Assembly: GCF_037975245.1 (NCBI RefSeq)
Contig: NC_092568.1
Location: forward strand, 5,926,501-5,990,500
DNA length: 64,000 bases
Reading direction: 5' to 3'
Source of the DNA: Apostichopus japonicus
Taxonomy: Eukaryota; Echinodermata; Holothuroidea; Aspidochirotida; Stichopodidae
Position 1 is the first letter of the stretch. Each line of letters starts with the position of its first letter. Made by a program: the position numbers and the translations under genes. Below the pieces are notes generated by a model, which worked only from the letters and a program-made list of their open reading frames with translations, did no database searches and had not been told where the DNA came from. Positions 27,901 to 41,010 of the stretch are shown piece by piece.

Positions 27901-30119
27901 AGAAGCACCATATAGACTAGCTTTCTGATCGTTAAGCAAATTTACCAAGCTAAAATTGAGAGGAATACTATAAGCCTAAGGGACTATTGAATATTTTGAT
28001 TTTCTTCTTAGTTTAAAACAGAGCCTGCTGTGTAACATTTGTAGTGTTCAACACTGCAGTCAGATAACCCCCCCCCCCCAAGACACATTTTGGTGTAACC
28101 ATGGTGACCGTATGGTTTGCAAGTATACATTGTGTGAAGCAAAGAGGAACCGAACAAAAACACAAACAAGAAACAAGTAGCCAAACACGGCACTTAAACT
28201 AAATCAGAGCAAACTATCAAATTTGTAATGGAAAAATGGAAAATGAAGGTGCTTTCTTTTCCCCTCTCAGTGAAGATTGACAAGACATAATTCCTACCTG
28301 TATAATAAAGGGTATGTTCTTCTTCAATCTCGAGCTTTGTTTTGGCTTTTAGCTCTTCAGGTTCTGGTTCCCATGGTATCGCGTGCGCAATCGCAGAAAA
28401 TATTTCAAGTCCGTCAAGTTTGGTATTATTATCAAAGTCATGTAATCTGTGAAAAGAATATAAAAATACAAAAAAAAAAATATATATAAAATGTGATGAA
28501 AACATCTGGCTTCATGTTTGTTTAGTTCCCAATGGTTGGGTTTACGAATAACTGACATGACCTTGAGAACAAACTAAGGAAAACACACGCAAAATCTTCC
28601 TATTCATCTTTTATCGTTCCACATATACGTCCTACATGTATCTAATTTAATCTGTTCACTCATGGGAGACGCTCTATACACGTACCTTAACTGCAATGGG
28701 TACAGGTGGAGGAACGGCTGGTTATATTTTCAGCTGAAGGGCAAATTAACGATTCGTACAAGTCTTTAGTGATTTGACCAATTTAAAAAGGAGTTGCAAA
28801 CTGGAGACCTAACTGTGAACACCATATTCCTTTAAAGATTACAAATCGGACAGAATTAGCTCGCACAAGTTCAAAAGAAGGGCGGTATATGAAAACCTGA
28901 AACCCTCATTACCAATAATTTGATTGCGGTATAGTATTGAGGTAGACATAATACGCGGAATATTGGCTCAATGGGCGCTCAATGGGCTCAATGGACGTCG
29001 CAACATGCACGGTCCTTCACTGCCCAATGTATTGGGAATGGTTTCTTTACGGTTTACCAGGTTACAGTTACAATCAAGAGATGACAGTACTTGACAAAAA
29101 TTAGTTAAGCATCGACAACATGAATTTCTATTGCAAATGCTTGGGCATGTGGAACAACTAGCCCCCCCCCCATGCCCCCACTCCCGCCACAGACACCACC
29201 ACCACTGGTATAACGCCACCGATACGATAATACGTACTTAAATAATCGAAATTCCAATTCTTCTGATGATAAATTCGAGAGGTCTTCGTCTGTGTCCATG
29301 TGTTGCTTTATATGGCTGTAGAAACAATAAAAACGTATCATTAATGGTAACAGTATCAGTGAGTTGCTTGCGGAAGTTTCCAACGTTTTGGAGGTTCATC
29401 CTGAAAAAAGTGTTCCCTTACATTGAGGCCGAGAGCTAAGAAAGACGGATGTCTGGAAATGCTTTGTAATAGAAGAGAAATGCCTGTTGAAATTGGTCGT
29501 AGGTGAACACTATGTATATAATTAACGATGTTGCAGGCTTTTGTTTACACCTTCATAAATGAATAAAGGATATTGTGTGCATGGATGATGGGTCTTTATT
29601 TTCAAGTGACCTTTGACACCGATACAACTTATAGTAGCTGCCAGTATTTACATTGTTTTATAATGATATATTGACCGCATATTGCAAAGACTTTCCCTTG
29701 ATCCCTTACCACAAGATGGATCGTGAAATCTTAACAATCTCATACTCGAGTACATACATGGTTTATAACGTTACTGTATATTGTATGACTATATTCTTGA
29801 TTCCTGACCACAGATGGATCGTGAAATCTTAACAATCTCATACTCGAGTACATACATGGTTTACAACGTTACTGTATATTGTATGACTATATTCTTGATT
29901 CCTGACCACAGATGGATCGTGAAATCTTAAAATCTCATACCCGAGTACATACATGGTTTCTAACGTTACTGAATACTGAATATGTATGGCAATGACTTAC
30001 TCTTGATTCCTGACCACAGATGGATCGTGAAATCTTGAACTGTGATCATGATCCTCATGGAAAACACATACAGCGCCACCAACTAACATCGCCAAGACGG
30101 TCAGATATATCCGCCACAT
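24817..30119 (-). CDS. MCFD2: MCFD2-like secreted EF-hand protein with two alternative last exons
   Basis: MCFD2 is the ER-lumenal EF-hand partner of the LMAN1 cargo receptor. Exons (minus): 30119-30001, 29315-29238, 28446-28298, then either 26348-26218 (158 aa) or 24953-24817 (160 aa). All phases close for both endings. Residues 1-19 (MWRIYLTVLAMLVGGAVC) form a signal peptide. The family segment VVRNQDHIKQHM is followed by LSSEELEFRLFK, resembling the MCFD2 MSPQELQLHYFK region. EF-hand 1 is residues 69-80 (DFDNNTKLDGLE). EF-hand 2 is residues 126-137 in either last exon. An extra stretch of about 30 residues between the hands is Glu/Lys/Pro-rich and longer than in human MCFD2. CGREF1 is the alternative assignment. 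A minus-strand splice donor CGCG-GTAAGT at about 33680, and an acceptor just before the start ATG, suggest a distant 5' noncoding exon. Confidence 0.82.
26218..26348 (-). CDS. MCFD2: alternative last exon A of the MCFD2-like gene
   Basis: It starts after CGCAAACAG in the same phase as exon B and encodes EIVDEILHTDDFNRDGYLSY, then TEYTISRRRE and a tail ending PPELKE. The EF loop DFNRDGYLSYTE is canonical. A minus-strand AATAAA lies at 26190-26185, 28 bases past the stop, so it can act as an independent terminal exon. The two copies are clearly homologous but diverged at many residues, mostly after RRRE. Confidence 0.8.
29697..30036 (-). repeat. about 100-bp tandem repeat carrying copies of the end of MCFD2-like exon 1
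   Basis: Three copies (starting near 29697, 29795 and 29896) precede the true exon end at 30001. Each contains CTTGATTCCTGACCACAGAT then GGATCGTGAAATCTT, which on the minus strand is the last 12 codons of exon 1 (RFHDPSVVRNQ). The GTAAGT donor present in the real exon is missing from the copies, which have AATATAGTC instead. Confidence 0.88.
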
Positions 30120-33100
30120 ATTGGGTGTTATCTTCCGATTTCTTTGAGAAAAGAAATAATTCAAAATAGCTTATTCGGTGGTTGGCTGGTTGCCAAACGA
30201 TTATCGTCGTTAAGATTATGAAATCCTATTTAGAACAATAAGAAAAGATGTTGTTATTGTTGTCAAAATGGTGGAAAGAAAAATTAAACAGTTTTGTTAT
30301 TGAATACATAAACATCACACACAAATTCTACAGTCTATCGGGGAACGCGTGCCACCTGCTCGGACTACTACAGTGGAGCCAGACGGCACTGGGGCATTTA
30401 TCCGCTTACACTTTATCAAAAAGCCCGAAAACTTCCCCTTTTCGCCATATATATGTGCCCCCATTTGATAGTCATAAGCACGTTTTCATTTTTTGTGGTA
30501 ATTTGCCATTTATTGTGTTTATTGTGATTAATACGTGTCCTTTGTTATTTAAAAACTGCCCTTTTTGGAGCGATTAAAACATTTTGAAATGAAAAAGTGT
30601 AATTTTGCTGTAAACAATTTAAGTACTAAAATGCAAATCTTAAAGGTATACTGTTAGTGAGTTTTTTACTCTCAAATCAATGTACCATATATCCCAGCGA
30701 TCTGTATGGATACCCGACGATTATAAATATAACTGTATACCGAAATTACACAAAGTAATTTCATTGAAGAAATAAACACCATCAAATTCATGAAGGGCGA
30801 TAAAAACCGACCCCACCTGCTCCCCCACACTTCCCCTCTTAGTTCTGCTACTGAACTACTCACGGAAATAGAATAAACATTCGTTAATTTTCAGAGCATT
30901 CGTAAGCATATTGCTCATTGCATCCAGTTCGAGACTGTAACATGTGGTAATGTATTCCTGATAGTAAAATATGTAAACACACACTGATTGTCTTCGGTAT
31001 GAAATAAAAAGATAACTTACTAAATTGATAATAAGCGACTTATTCCAAACAAGAAATAAACCGAGATTTTATCCACGAAAATGAAATGAGGACAGATTTT
31101 TACTTCAACGGATTCTTTTAAGTACACGTAGCGTTAATATGTGTTCAGCTTACTACTATAGTGCATACAACCATCTGGTACCTTGTAGCTTCTCTGTTGT
31201 GTTGCATTATATACAATAATGGCAGCTATGCAGACGATGCAATCTCTCGCAGACCTCAAAAGATGTTAATGAGCATACCGTCTGCTCGTCGTCAGCAGTG
31301 GTAACTCTCACGGTATAGTAAGATGAGATAAGGCAATCGAATTGAGCGCTAGTAGAATATTTAATCAAATTTGTTCGTTAATGTGTAACGATTATAGCAT
31401 CCAAAGTTAATTCCAAGCATTCGTAAAGGATCACTGAGAAAATATATGTAATTTAAGAAAAGGTCATTTTCCTCCAGTGTGTTGTTTACGTGACATAATA
31501 GTTCAAAGTATCTAGCTTTTGGATGATAGACCAGGTAAATTTATTAATCAACGTAGGGTTGAGGAAAGTGAAGTTACTTTAGGCTATAGATGTACTTAGA
31601 ACTTAAAACAAAAGAAAGATAGAAAGAAAGAAAGGAGTAAACAGTAACTTTCAATGACGTGAAACAGAGCAATTATTGTACTTACAATTATTTATTTTAA
31701 ATAGATTTAAAGATATACAGTGCAGAGAGGAACTTCTGGGGGGGGGGGGCGAATCGCCCTCGGAGTGACTGAGAGAATGTTGGTTCTTCTATTATCGTAT
31801 TGTTTAAGTTTGTTTACTTGAAACTAAAGTATAAATCATTTAGTGTATGGGGGAAACACCCAACCCGTCACCTAGCATAACCAAGCCACTGAAGGTGGTT
31901 GCTCAGGATCAATTTAATAACAAGGCTATATCCCGTATTTGATTTACACTTACCAGTAATGGGTTTTTCAAACAATTGAAGTGGGGGGGGGGGGTACACA
32001 TCCATAATCCTGAAAGCAAAAATCGGGTTTGATTCAGTTTTAAGAAATAGAAGCGCAGAAGTTAACACAAGTATGACAAAGACAAACAGAAACACATTAT
32101 ATATGCAATGACAGAATGTGCGTAAAAAGGGGGAACACTTGATAATTCGTGATATTTCACTACCATATGTTTGCAAACTAGGAAATAAAAAATGGCCGTA
32201 AGTTTTTTTTTTCAGTTTTCAAAACAACCGGAAGACCTCAATTAGAAGAAAGTCCTCAATATATTGCTGTATAGCCCGATTACATTAAATCTCACGATTA
32301 ATGAAGACAACTGCAAGTTTACTGGAATTGAGGGTGACTCAGGCTAAAAGTAACAAACTTCAAACTTTTGAAAAAATGTATTTCTTCCTTCCATAGCATT
32401 CTTTTGCAAACAAAGCCTTCGTGCATTATTTGATTTGGGACAAAAGTAACAGATTTGTTTAGATGTAGTATACCTTTCGAGTATTGTAACATCAAACTCA
32501 ACAGATTCACAAATAAACAATGAAGAAACTTGAAAATTTTAAGATAAACGATGTACATTCCGCAACTACAATAATTTACAGACCGATCTCTTGAAAAAAA
32601 GTAATCATTTCGTAAATCCCTAGGAATGGGATCAAGGGAGTTGAAGGGGGGTGGGTGGGGGGCACGTGATGTGGATGCTATCAGACATTTTAGACTATTT
32701 TTTGACCGTAAAAAAGCTTCAATTTAAAATGTTGAATAGTTTTTGTGTCATCAGTGATTACGTCATTGTTATACAAAGGGCATAGTCAATGATAACGCCA
32801 CAGCTGCGTATTAACTAGCAACAGGAACCAGTGCACTGAGACGCTTGGACATAACACTATGTGGCTAACTTAATGGTATATAGAAGTGCCCGACTGCAGA
32901 TTAATGTCTGATTATGTATGCCATATTTTAACTTTAAACTTTCCAGCTTAGTGCCCTTAAAGCTCAGTGAAAATAACACCGTTCTATGCAATTTTCATAT
33001 TAATAATCATTATTTTTATTGAGTTATTTTTGTCGTTAAACATTTTGAGCTGAATAAAATTCGCCAGATTTTTTAACGATTCCGTAGATTCTTCTAACTT

Positions 33101-33678
33101 CACTCAAAATTTGCAAGCCCCGCCCAACTGATCATGCGCCTATCAATCTGTTTTGTTTACGACCGTTAGGCATAGGACTTACTAGTCTTGACCAAGTCGT
33201 TTGTAATACTCTTTTCTCGCGTGCAAACTGTACATGCCTCGGAGTCCGTTTCTGCCTGTCACGAATGTGCTTGCCCATTGTATTTTACATGCCTGAGGAT
33301 CGTACAAACTTAACAAGACTAAGGACTTACGAGTGGACGATATGAGTATAGGTTACATTTGTGTTATGAACATGCTGATATGGGCGGTCGCTGTGATTTT
33401 AAAGTAAATCGTTCGCACCATAGGGGCAACTGAAAATAAATTTCTTTCTTTCGATTGCGACAGCTTTTCTCCATTAAACCCACCTGGTTAGAGTGCATTT
33501 TGAATAAGAAACATGGAATCTGCTTCGGAAGTTTGTTTTCCGAAATTCATCAGCAAACACGTATTGAGACTTTAAAGAAGGGGTACATCTACATATCTAA
33601 ATGAATAAGCAATTGCCCCCAAAGGAGTACTTGGGACCAGTTTGGATTGGTGGATGTACGTTTAATGTCAATACTTAC

Positions 33679-33720
33679 CGCGGCGCCAGCATACGATCGG
33701 CTTCAGAATGTGGGTAGTTA
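33679..33720 (-). other. possible 5' noncoding exon end (splice donor)
   Basis: On the minus strand GGCGCCGCG is followed by GTAAGTATTG, a near-perfect donor in locally GC-rich DNA. A matching acceptor (TTTCTTTTCTCAAAG) lies about 25 bases upstream of the MCFD2-like ATG. The link between the two is an inference. Confidence 0.3.
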
Positions 33721-35212
33721 TCTTTTAGTTTCAATACTTATGAGGGTGCTGCGACCGAGCTGTTACTTTTTTTTAATTGAGATGGCAACGGATCATAGGT
33801 AGGATCCATTTTGTTATGCTTAGCTACATTTTTCCATGGAGGTGTTAAGGAAAATGATCTTTAAAAAATTTAGACCTTGCAAGGGATTTGGCCAGGAGAA
33901 GTATTTTCACACAGGCAATAGTTCACACTCACATATTGTAATAGATTATGGTGCACGTCAAAAAGAAGACAGGAAAACCATGTTAACAGCAACACATTCT
34001 TTCAGAGGTAGGCTACATATATATTGCTTTCAACACAATGCAATGTCTTTGATGGAACAAATCTAAAATACTATACATTAGACATGGCACTGATCTATTG
34101 GTGTCCTTATAGCATTGTTGTTAAATATACTACTTAGCCCAGCTCATGGTGACTAGATAACCAAACAATATCTTATTGCCTCACATAGAATACTTTATCT
34201 CCTCGGGACCTTTCTAAGTCTCATCCTCCTCAGAGATGGCAATAGTCTGGACAATCAAACCTTTCAGATATTTTAGAACTGTAAGATAAAACATGATGGC
34301 AATACATATGAGGTTAGATGCAACTGTGTCATCTCCTCTGAAAAATCAGAATGAAGAACATAGTATCTTTCTCTGTAACGAATATATCATAAAAGAACAC
34401 AAATCTTGTGTTCCAATTAGCAACAGGAAAACTTGGTCCTTATTGAGCTAGCAGATGACATTGGCCTCATGTAGTTATACTGCTACAATGAGAGGCTGTC
34501 ATAATATTACAGTGGTTAAGTCACAATGTTCACTGTTATTTCTTGCTGTTTTTGTTGAAACAGAAAGAACCATCACCACAAGAAACCAAACTCTGGTGAA
34601 ACAAAACTCTTATTGTGAATGCGATTATAACATTCATTGATATATCAAATTTTTCAAGTCCATTCAAGTAAAACAAAATAATTTTCCATAAAGTGTAATG
34701 GTTTATTACTTAAACTATAATTAGTTTAAATGCAATTTATATTCATGTCAACAAATAACAATTCACAGAGGGAAAATATTGTAAGGTTTATTCAAGTCAA
34801 TCTTGAAAATAATGTTCAACTTCAAAACATGCTCAAAAGGAGCTTTTCATCATATGCATATAAACAAAAGCTAAGATTCTTGTTGCAGTAACATTACAAG
34901 AGATGTTTGATATCATTAAGTGGTCTGTTTGCTTTTACATACAAACAAAACTTGGCCTTGACCTACCATAACTTCTAATCAGTGGAACTTGACCTTTGAT
35001 AACTACACTATGCCTATAAGAATCTGATCTGAAGCTTTGGCCAGTTAGCTACTATTGCTATATGCTATATATATGCTATAATATAATAAACTATTGCTAT
35101 CGTTAGTTTAATAGCTCTAAGTTCAACTGTCAATATTTAGACAAACAGAACAACATCATACACCTTGTAAAGAACATTGCCCAGGAAACTTGAAGGAGTC
35201 CGAGAAGTGAAA

Positions 35213-35655
35213 TATGGTTATGAGGAGGCAACCATCTTAAGCCATGTTTGAGATTAATATGGTTATGAGAGGCAACCATCTTAAGCCATGTTTGAGATTA
35301 ATATGGTTATGAGAGGCAACCATCTTAAGCCATGTTTGAGATTAATATGGTTATGAGAGGCAACCATCTTAAGCCATGTTTGAGATTAATATGGTTATGA
35401 GAGGCAACCATCTTAAGCCATGTTTGAGATTAATATGGTTATGAGAGGCAACCATCTTAAGCCATGTTTGAGATTAATATGGTGATGAGGAGGCAACCAT
35501 CTTAAGCCATGTTTGAGATTAATATGGTGATGAGGAGGCAACCATCTTAAGCCATGTTTGAGATTAATATGGTGATGAGGAGGCAACCATCTTAAGCCAT
35601 GTTTGAGATTAATATGGTGATGAGGAGGAAACCATCTTAAGCCATGTTTGAGATT
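35213..35655. repeat. 44-bp minisatellite, about 10 copies
   Basis: The unit reads GAGATTAATATGGTTATGAG, then AGGCAACCATCTTAAGCCAT and GTTT. The first half of the array has GGTTATGAGAGG and the second half GGTGATGAGGAGG, so two unit types expanded side by side. The copies within each half are almost identical, which suggests recent expansion. Confidence 0.95.
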
Positions 35656-36462
35656 ATGAGACTATTTTAGCAGCTATAGCGATATTGTCATTCAGTTTCA
35701 TCAAACAATTAATGATAGAAATTGTTCTGTTTTTGATATACAATCATTGGTAGTAGAGACAAGTACATTTAATGGAAGACTATTAGCTCATGCATGTTTT
35801 GCATTTTTCTTCAAATTAGCATAACACAGCATAAAACAGCTGTAGTAGAAATGATCTCATTCAGAATCATTGAAGCACATGCATTCTATTTAACATCTGA
35901 CGAGGAGGCTTTTTAGTTTCATTCATTGAATACTTTCTATTTTGTAAGAGATACAACCTATCAATAATCAATAGGTCTTCACCATAAGTAATACACAAAC
36001 TGGAATCAACTCCATCAAAAGTAATACAGTTATCTTTGTGTGATACCAAACTAATTTATCATGGTTTTCATTTAAGAGTAACAATAAGCAGGAGAAACGT
36101 TTGTTCTTTTGAGAACAGCCATTGAGGAAAGACTTACAGAGGATACCAACAAATATATATAACATATATAATTATATATATATATATAATCTTTGGCTCT
36201 GTATAAACTCTATATCGAGGCCAACACAAATGCAAAAACCAAATGTATAAATATAGAAACAGGGACATTTGGACTCTCATAGACATCAAACTTTCACCTC
36301 TTCTGACCCCTGATCAATTCCTTTCTTTACTTCCAAAGGGATCTTAAGACAAAGTGATTCTTTGGTCTATCCTTTGAGGCAACCACACCCAATTCAGTTC
36401 AATGGGTATGATCACTGGTGGTACCAGTCAAACATCCCGACTGAATGGATCATCAGCTGGTC

Positions 36463-39400
36463 TCACTCTAAGTCATCTTCCTCTTCTATTGTTGCCTCTG
36501 GAGCTTTGAAGCCGGAAGGAGCAGCAGCAGTTTTACCTCCTGATGAAGATGATGACATCTTTGCTATCCTCTGCATCAGGGTTGGAGAGGAAACAAAAGA
36601 AGCTATTAATGACAACCACCAGGTTCATGATTTGAAGAGGAAAACAACAATACCCAACACACTTCTCTCTACTCATCTCTATACCATTGTTATTCAGTTT
36701 CCTCCAGTCTGTGCATGGTGTTGAGTTTCTTCCCAGATATCCAAATCGTAACTTGAAGTATGTTGATGGGTATAATCACAAGCATTCCAGGTTTCTTCTA
36801 ACTAATTTACGCAGCTTCAAATCTTCAATTTGTTATTTGCACTAAATAAGTATATATTATTATTATCAGTATTTTGTCTGATGATGACACTCGTTCACAG
36901 CAATATTTTGATTAATTAATATGAAATGACATTAATGAAGCTAAACTGCTTTGTCCATCAAGGAGGAGTGTAAACACTGACCATCTGAGAGTCAAACGAT
37001 CACAGGTAAAGAAAACCAACAATGTTACTTTCTGTGAACACTGTATTTTGCACGAAACTAGTCAAAATGTGCAGGTACCATAATCAACAATTGACGGACC
37101 TATAGGGTACCTGGAAACATAGTCTGACTGTGACTTAGGTCTGTCATAATCACACCAGCATTGGTTAAATTTGATGCAAACTTCAATGGTTTGAAAATTA
37201 AACTGTTACATGAAGCTTGTATACTAGATTAAAAGGTAAATGACTTGGCGAGGAGAAGCCACAACTGGTTATATCAACACCATTTATCTCTTACTTGTTT
37301 ACCTCTGTTTATGTAGCACTTGGGGGTTGTATAAAGTTTGAACATGAACTAACCTGACTTGTTTCACCAATTTTCTTCATCAACATTCCAAACACCTGTG
37401 GTGGAAGTGTTTGTTGTAGAAGCTGTAAAAGTTGTGTTGGTTGGGCACAGACAGCGACAGCATTGCTCAGATGCTCAACACCCTGTTCAAATAAACCTGC
37501 AAAGAGAGAAAAAGAGAAATATATATAATATGCGGGTATGATTACTGCTGTAACTTACCAACAGGTTTCAGATTTAGAGAAAAAATATATACCGGTATGA
37601 TGGCTGCTGTAACTAACCATCAGGATTCAGATTTTCACAGACCTGTTAAGCTTTCACATCGATTGGTCTAACCACTCTTCACACTTTGGTTCCAAATTTT
37701 CAGAGAGCAGGGGGCGAAGACTGAGGAGGGTATCTATATCTTTTAACTATTACTGAAAGCCATTTAGATACTGTCATATAGTCCTATCTGTTTTTACTGC
37801 AGGAGTATAATTCATGAGCACCTTCCTTTGTTACTGCTGCATAGCCAGTAATAAATGTCATGTAATGGTTGTATCCTCCCAACCAAAATTTACTTAAATT
37901 ATAATTAAGAAACATTTAAATAAGACTGAAACATTAATCATCAATCAAAAATAAAAATATGCATAACTATTAATTATGTAACGATTAATTATGCTCCTTT
38001 ATCAATCAAATGCTATTTGCAATTTCTCAACTTATAAGGATTATTAAATTATGCACTGTTTCTAAGTTTATCTAAGTTTATCACCTTGCCAAATTTAAGA
38101 AACTTAGATCATCATACAAAATTAGACCAGACAAATGTTTTGGCTCAAAATACAACATACTTGATGTTTAGGCTCACAAAGTTATTTTCATTGCAACATA
38201 GCTTTTCCAGTGTGTATTAATTTTTTATTTGTAACCTTCCAGCAAACATTTATTCAGTCAAACTTGTTAATATACCTTGTGCAAGGAGTTCTTCACCGGT
38301 CTGCACTTGCTCCAAAAAGAACTTTTGGACAGCTTCTGGGTCATTTAGATTTGGAAGCTATAGGGAAAAAAGGGAGACATTGAAAAGTGAATACTATTAT
38401 CATTTATTGCTTCAAAACTTATGCAAATTTCTTTACAAAACCATAGCTGGTCAGAAATGTGATTTGGGTACAATATCAGTTAGTAGTATCTCTCAACATA
38501 AAACCTCATGAATATTCACTAACTATAAGACATACTGTAAACCACAACTGCAACTTCAACCTGAAAAAGGGTGCCGTTTCAGGGAATAATTTAACCAATA
38601 TTTAATGAAAACATGCAAAGCAAGATGGGCAAAATACTATACAAGTGCAAGATGTATATCAGTCTTTGTACATAAAAACTATAGTATTGTACAAGAGAAG
38701 AAAGTAACGGTCCTCACAACTGGTACAGAAAAATTGCAAGAAAAAAAATAATTCTGTGCTTCATGGGAGTTATTGACAAAGTAGTTGTAATATATAACAG
38801 TGCTCACACAGACTGAGTCAATAAAAGAAATAAAAATTTCACAACCATTGTGGGCTACTAAACTTAGAAATGTGACAAGATTTTTTTCAAATGTAGGGAT
38901 GAAGTTCTTTTCAAAAAGAATTACCTCCACATCGGAGGCAGGTGTAGTTTTTCTTTTCTCCTTTTCTTTTTCAGCTTTTCTTTCTGCAAAAAAAAAAAAA
39001 TGAACAACTTCTGAAATACCCCTGATTGATTTTATAAAATTTTATGAAAACAGATTTCAATATGGTTTCAATATCACAGAGCCCTATTTGTACAATGTAT
39101 CAAGTACTTTTCCCTTAAAAATCTCTGCAAATCTGGAAGAAATATAGGCTCAGCCTAGCAAACATATCCTTGTGATTTAATCAACTCAAGAAGATATGAT
39201 AGCCTTGGCCTAATACGACTAAGTTCTTGTGATGTTGATGAAACCCGATCAGAATCAAACAAGGCAAAAACCAAATGTAGCATGTTAAATGATGTTAGAA
39301 AATATGAGCAGTAAAAACTTGGCTTCAAACAGGAATGGAAAATAGTTTACGCCTAGGCCAAGGATCAGGCTATTGAATATCTAGTCCATCACATCAACAT

Positions 39401-39786
39401 TTTTAAAGGCATTTTTTTAAAGTCATGTATTGCTACTAATTGTCATTCGCTCACCCAGACTAGCGTTCAATCTAGCAGTAGGCTTAAGTTATAGCTATGG
39501 TATGCAATTGCCTCAACCTTGCCTGCAGTCCACTGTAAGTAATTGTAACATGTTACAACTGCACGCTACATCAACTTCATTTATTGTGTTACTGTTAGTT
39601 AGTTCGACAGTTGAATAATTACAGGGCCTAACGTTAGGCCTAACCCACGATAGGCTACTCACTTTCTTTCAATTTTTGACGAAAAAGTGGATCACTTCGT
39701 CGTTTTCTGTCAAAATATAAACAGTATCCTACAAACAAAGAGCCTAAAACTCCAGCTGTAATACCAAAGGTTGTTTTTGAAATCAT
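36463..39786 (-). CDS. TOMM20: TOMM20, outer mitochondrial membrane import receptor
   Basis: Receptor of the TOM complex that binds amphipathic mitochondrial presequences. Exons (minus): 39786-39663, 38983-38925, 38357-38276, 37496-37354, 36570-36463. They total 516 bases (171 aa plus stop), and every phase closes. The N-terminal membrane anchor is GITAGVLGSLFVGYCLYF, followed by DRKRRSDP as in human TOM20. The linker exon is Lys/Glu-rich. The presequence-binding core has LPNLNDPEAVQKFFLEQV, GEELLAQGLFEQGVEHLSNA and VCAQPTQLLQLLQQTLPP, and ends GETSQRIAKM. The start is the ATG at MISKTT; an in-frame ATG 33 codons upstream adds sequence foreign to the family. After RIAKM the tail is about 20 residues longer than in vertebrates, with a Ser run and a TIEEEDDLE end that still matches the acidic C-terminus. 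Confidence 0.95.
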
Positions 39787-40086
39787 TTTGAACTTTGACA
39801 AGTTGACCTGTCGTAGGCCTTGGCTATCCTTAGTAGAGCAAAGTAACGTGAGACTTCGCAAACTTGTGTCTAGGCCGCTGTACATAGGGTACTACACGGC
39901 ATTCGCACGTACTCTGCATGCCATGCTATTTCTATGGAACGCCAAACCCGACAAAAAAGGAGAAAAAATATTATGTAAACCTAAGCCATTATATAGTTTA
40001 GTTTAGTGGAACAGTTTAGAAGAAAAAAAAAAATCAGGAACTTCAGGAAGGACACTCTCAAATCCCCATCAAGGACCATATAGGAC
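39787..40086. promoter_or_regulatory. TOMM20 upstream region
   Basis: This holds about 290 bases between the TOMM20 start codon and the MITE. It is the expected place for the promoter. I see no clear TATA box. Confidence 0.3.
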
Positions 40087-40383
40087 CAGGCGCGTAGCCA
40101 GGAATTTGCCAAGGGAGGGGCGAAACTGTAGATTCGGCATTGCAAACTATCTAAGCGTAGCGTCACCATGGTTGGCGCGAAGCGTACAAGAAAATTTTGG
40201 CTGAAAATGCCTCCCAGATCGCTGGAAATGGCACTTCCCAGGCCTTGTAAGTTGCATCTTAGCATTTTCTCTTTTGAAAATACTAGCGATATCATAAAAA
40301 CATTTAAAAAAAATATAAAAAATATGCTCAAGGGGGGGGGGGGTGGCTGCCCCCTTCGCTCCCCCTCCTTGGCTATGCGCCTG
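40087..40383. mobile_element. hAT-type MITE, 297 bp
   Basis: Inverted ends CAGGCGCGTAGCCA and, read in reverse from the right, CAGGCGCATAGCCA are flanked by an 8-bp duplication TATAGGAC/TATAGGAG (40079-40086 and 40384-40391). A poly-G run of about 13 bases lies near the right end. No transposase is encoded. The single mismatch between the flanks suggests moderate age. Confidence 0.85.
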
Positions 40384-40479
40384 TATAGGAGAGGGGGGAA
40401 ATGAAGACGCAAACACTCAGACCCGATTACAATGCTCAAAGTGCTTGTCTAAAGCATCTTAAATCCATTCACATCGAGG

Positions 40480-41010
40480 AAGTTAACCATTTGATGAGAG
40501 TAATCAGAGATGAATTTAATGGTGGCATGCTGTGGAAGGTATTGATGTGATTGATGAAGGTGAGCAGGCAATCTTCATCACTGGTCCAAACGAAGAAGAT
40601 GTCATCAATGTAGCGCCATCAGATAAGAGGACGAAAGGAAGTTGCACGGAGCATGCGTTCTTCAAGGCTAGACATAAACAGGCAGGCAAAGGAAGGAGCC
40701 ATCCTGGTACCCATGGCAGTCTTTGAAGGCAATGCTTGTCCATGAACGTGAAGTTGATTTGGTGAGAACCTGTTGCATGAGAACTTTGGACAAGGGTGGA
40801 TCTTCTTGGACAGGGCGGCACAGGTAGCTGCAATACCTTCAGCATCAGGGCCCGACTATAGTTTATAGAGAAGTGACGTCGAAAGTACCGATGATAGCTG
40901 TACTAGGGAGTTGGTTCTTGATATCTTCAGGTTTCATGAGGATCATGTCTATGAAGATTGAAATGTTCGGAAAAGGGGAATCCTGCAAAATTATCACGAA
41001 CAGATTTTTC
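40480..41010 (-). mobile_element. Penelope-like retroelement RT fragment (fossil)
   Basis: On the minus strand, separate stretches resemble reverse transcriptase motifs of Penelope-like elements: FDVTSL, AMGTRMAPSFACLF, and WWRYIDDIFFVWTSDED with the catalytic YIDD. The copy is partial and broken, with no endonuclease domain or terminal repeats seen. It appears to be an old remnant. Confidence 0.7.

Larger units (their letters stand above)
30120..36462. other. long intergenic region, mostly featureless
   Basis: AT-rich, with several poly-G or poly-C runs (for example near 31740 and 31984) and short ORFs without codon bias. Apart from the possible 5' noncoding exon of the MCFD2-like gene near 33680 and the 44-bp array at 35213, I see no gene or RNA. 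Confidence 0.45.

Noticed and set aside
30248-30577. 109-residue plus-strand ORF
   Set aside because: No recognisable domain, no splice support and no codon bias. A transposon scrap is possible but cannot be shown.
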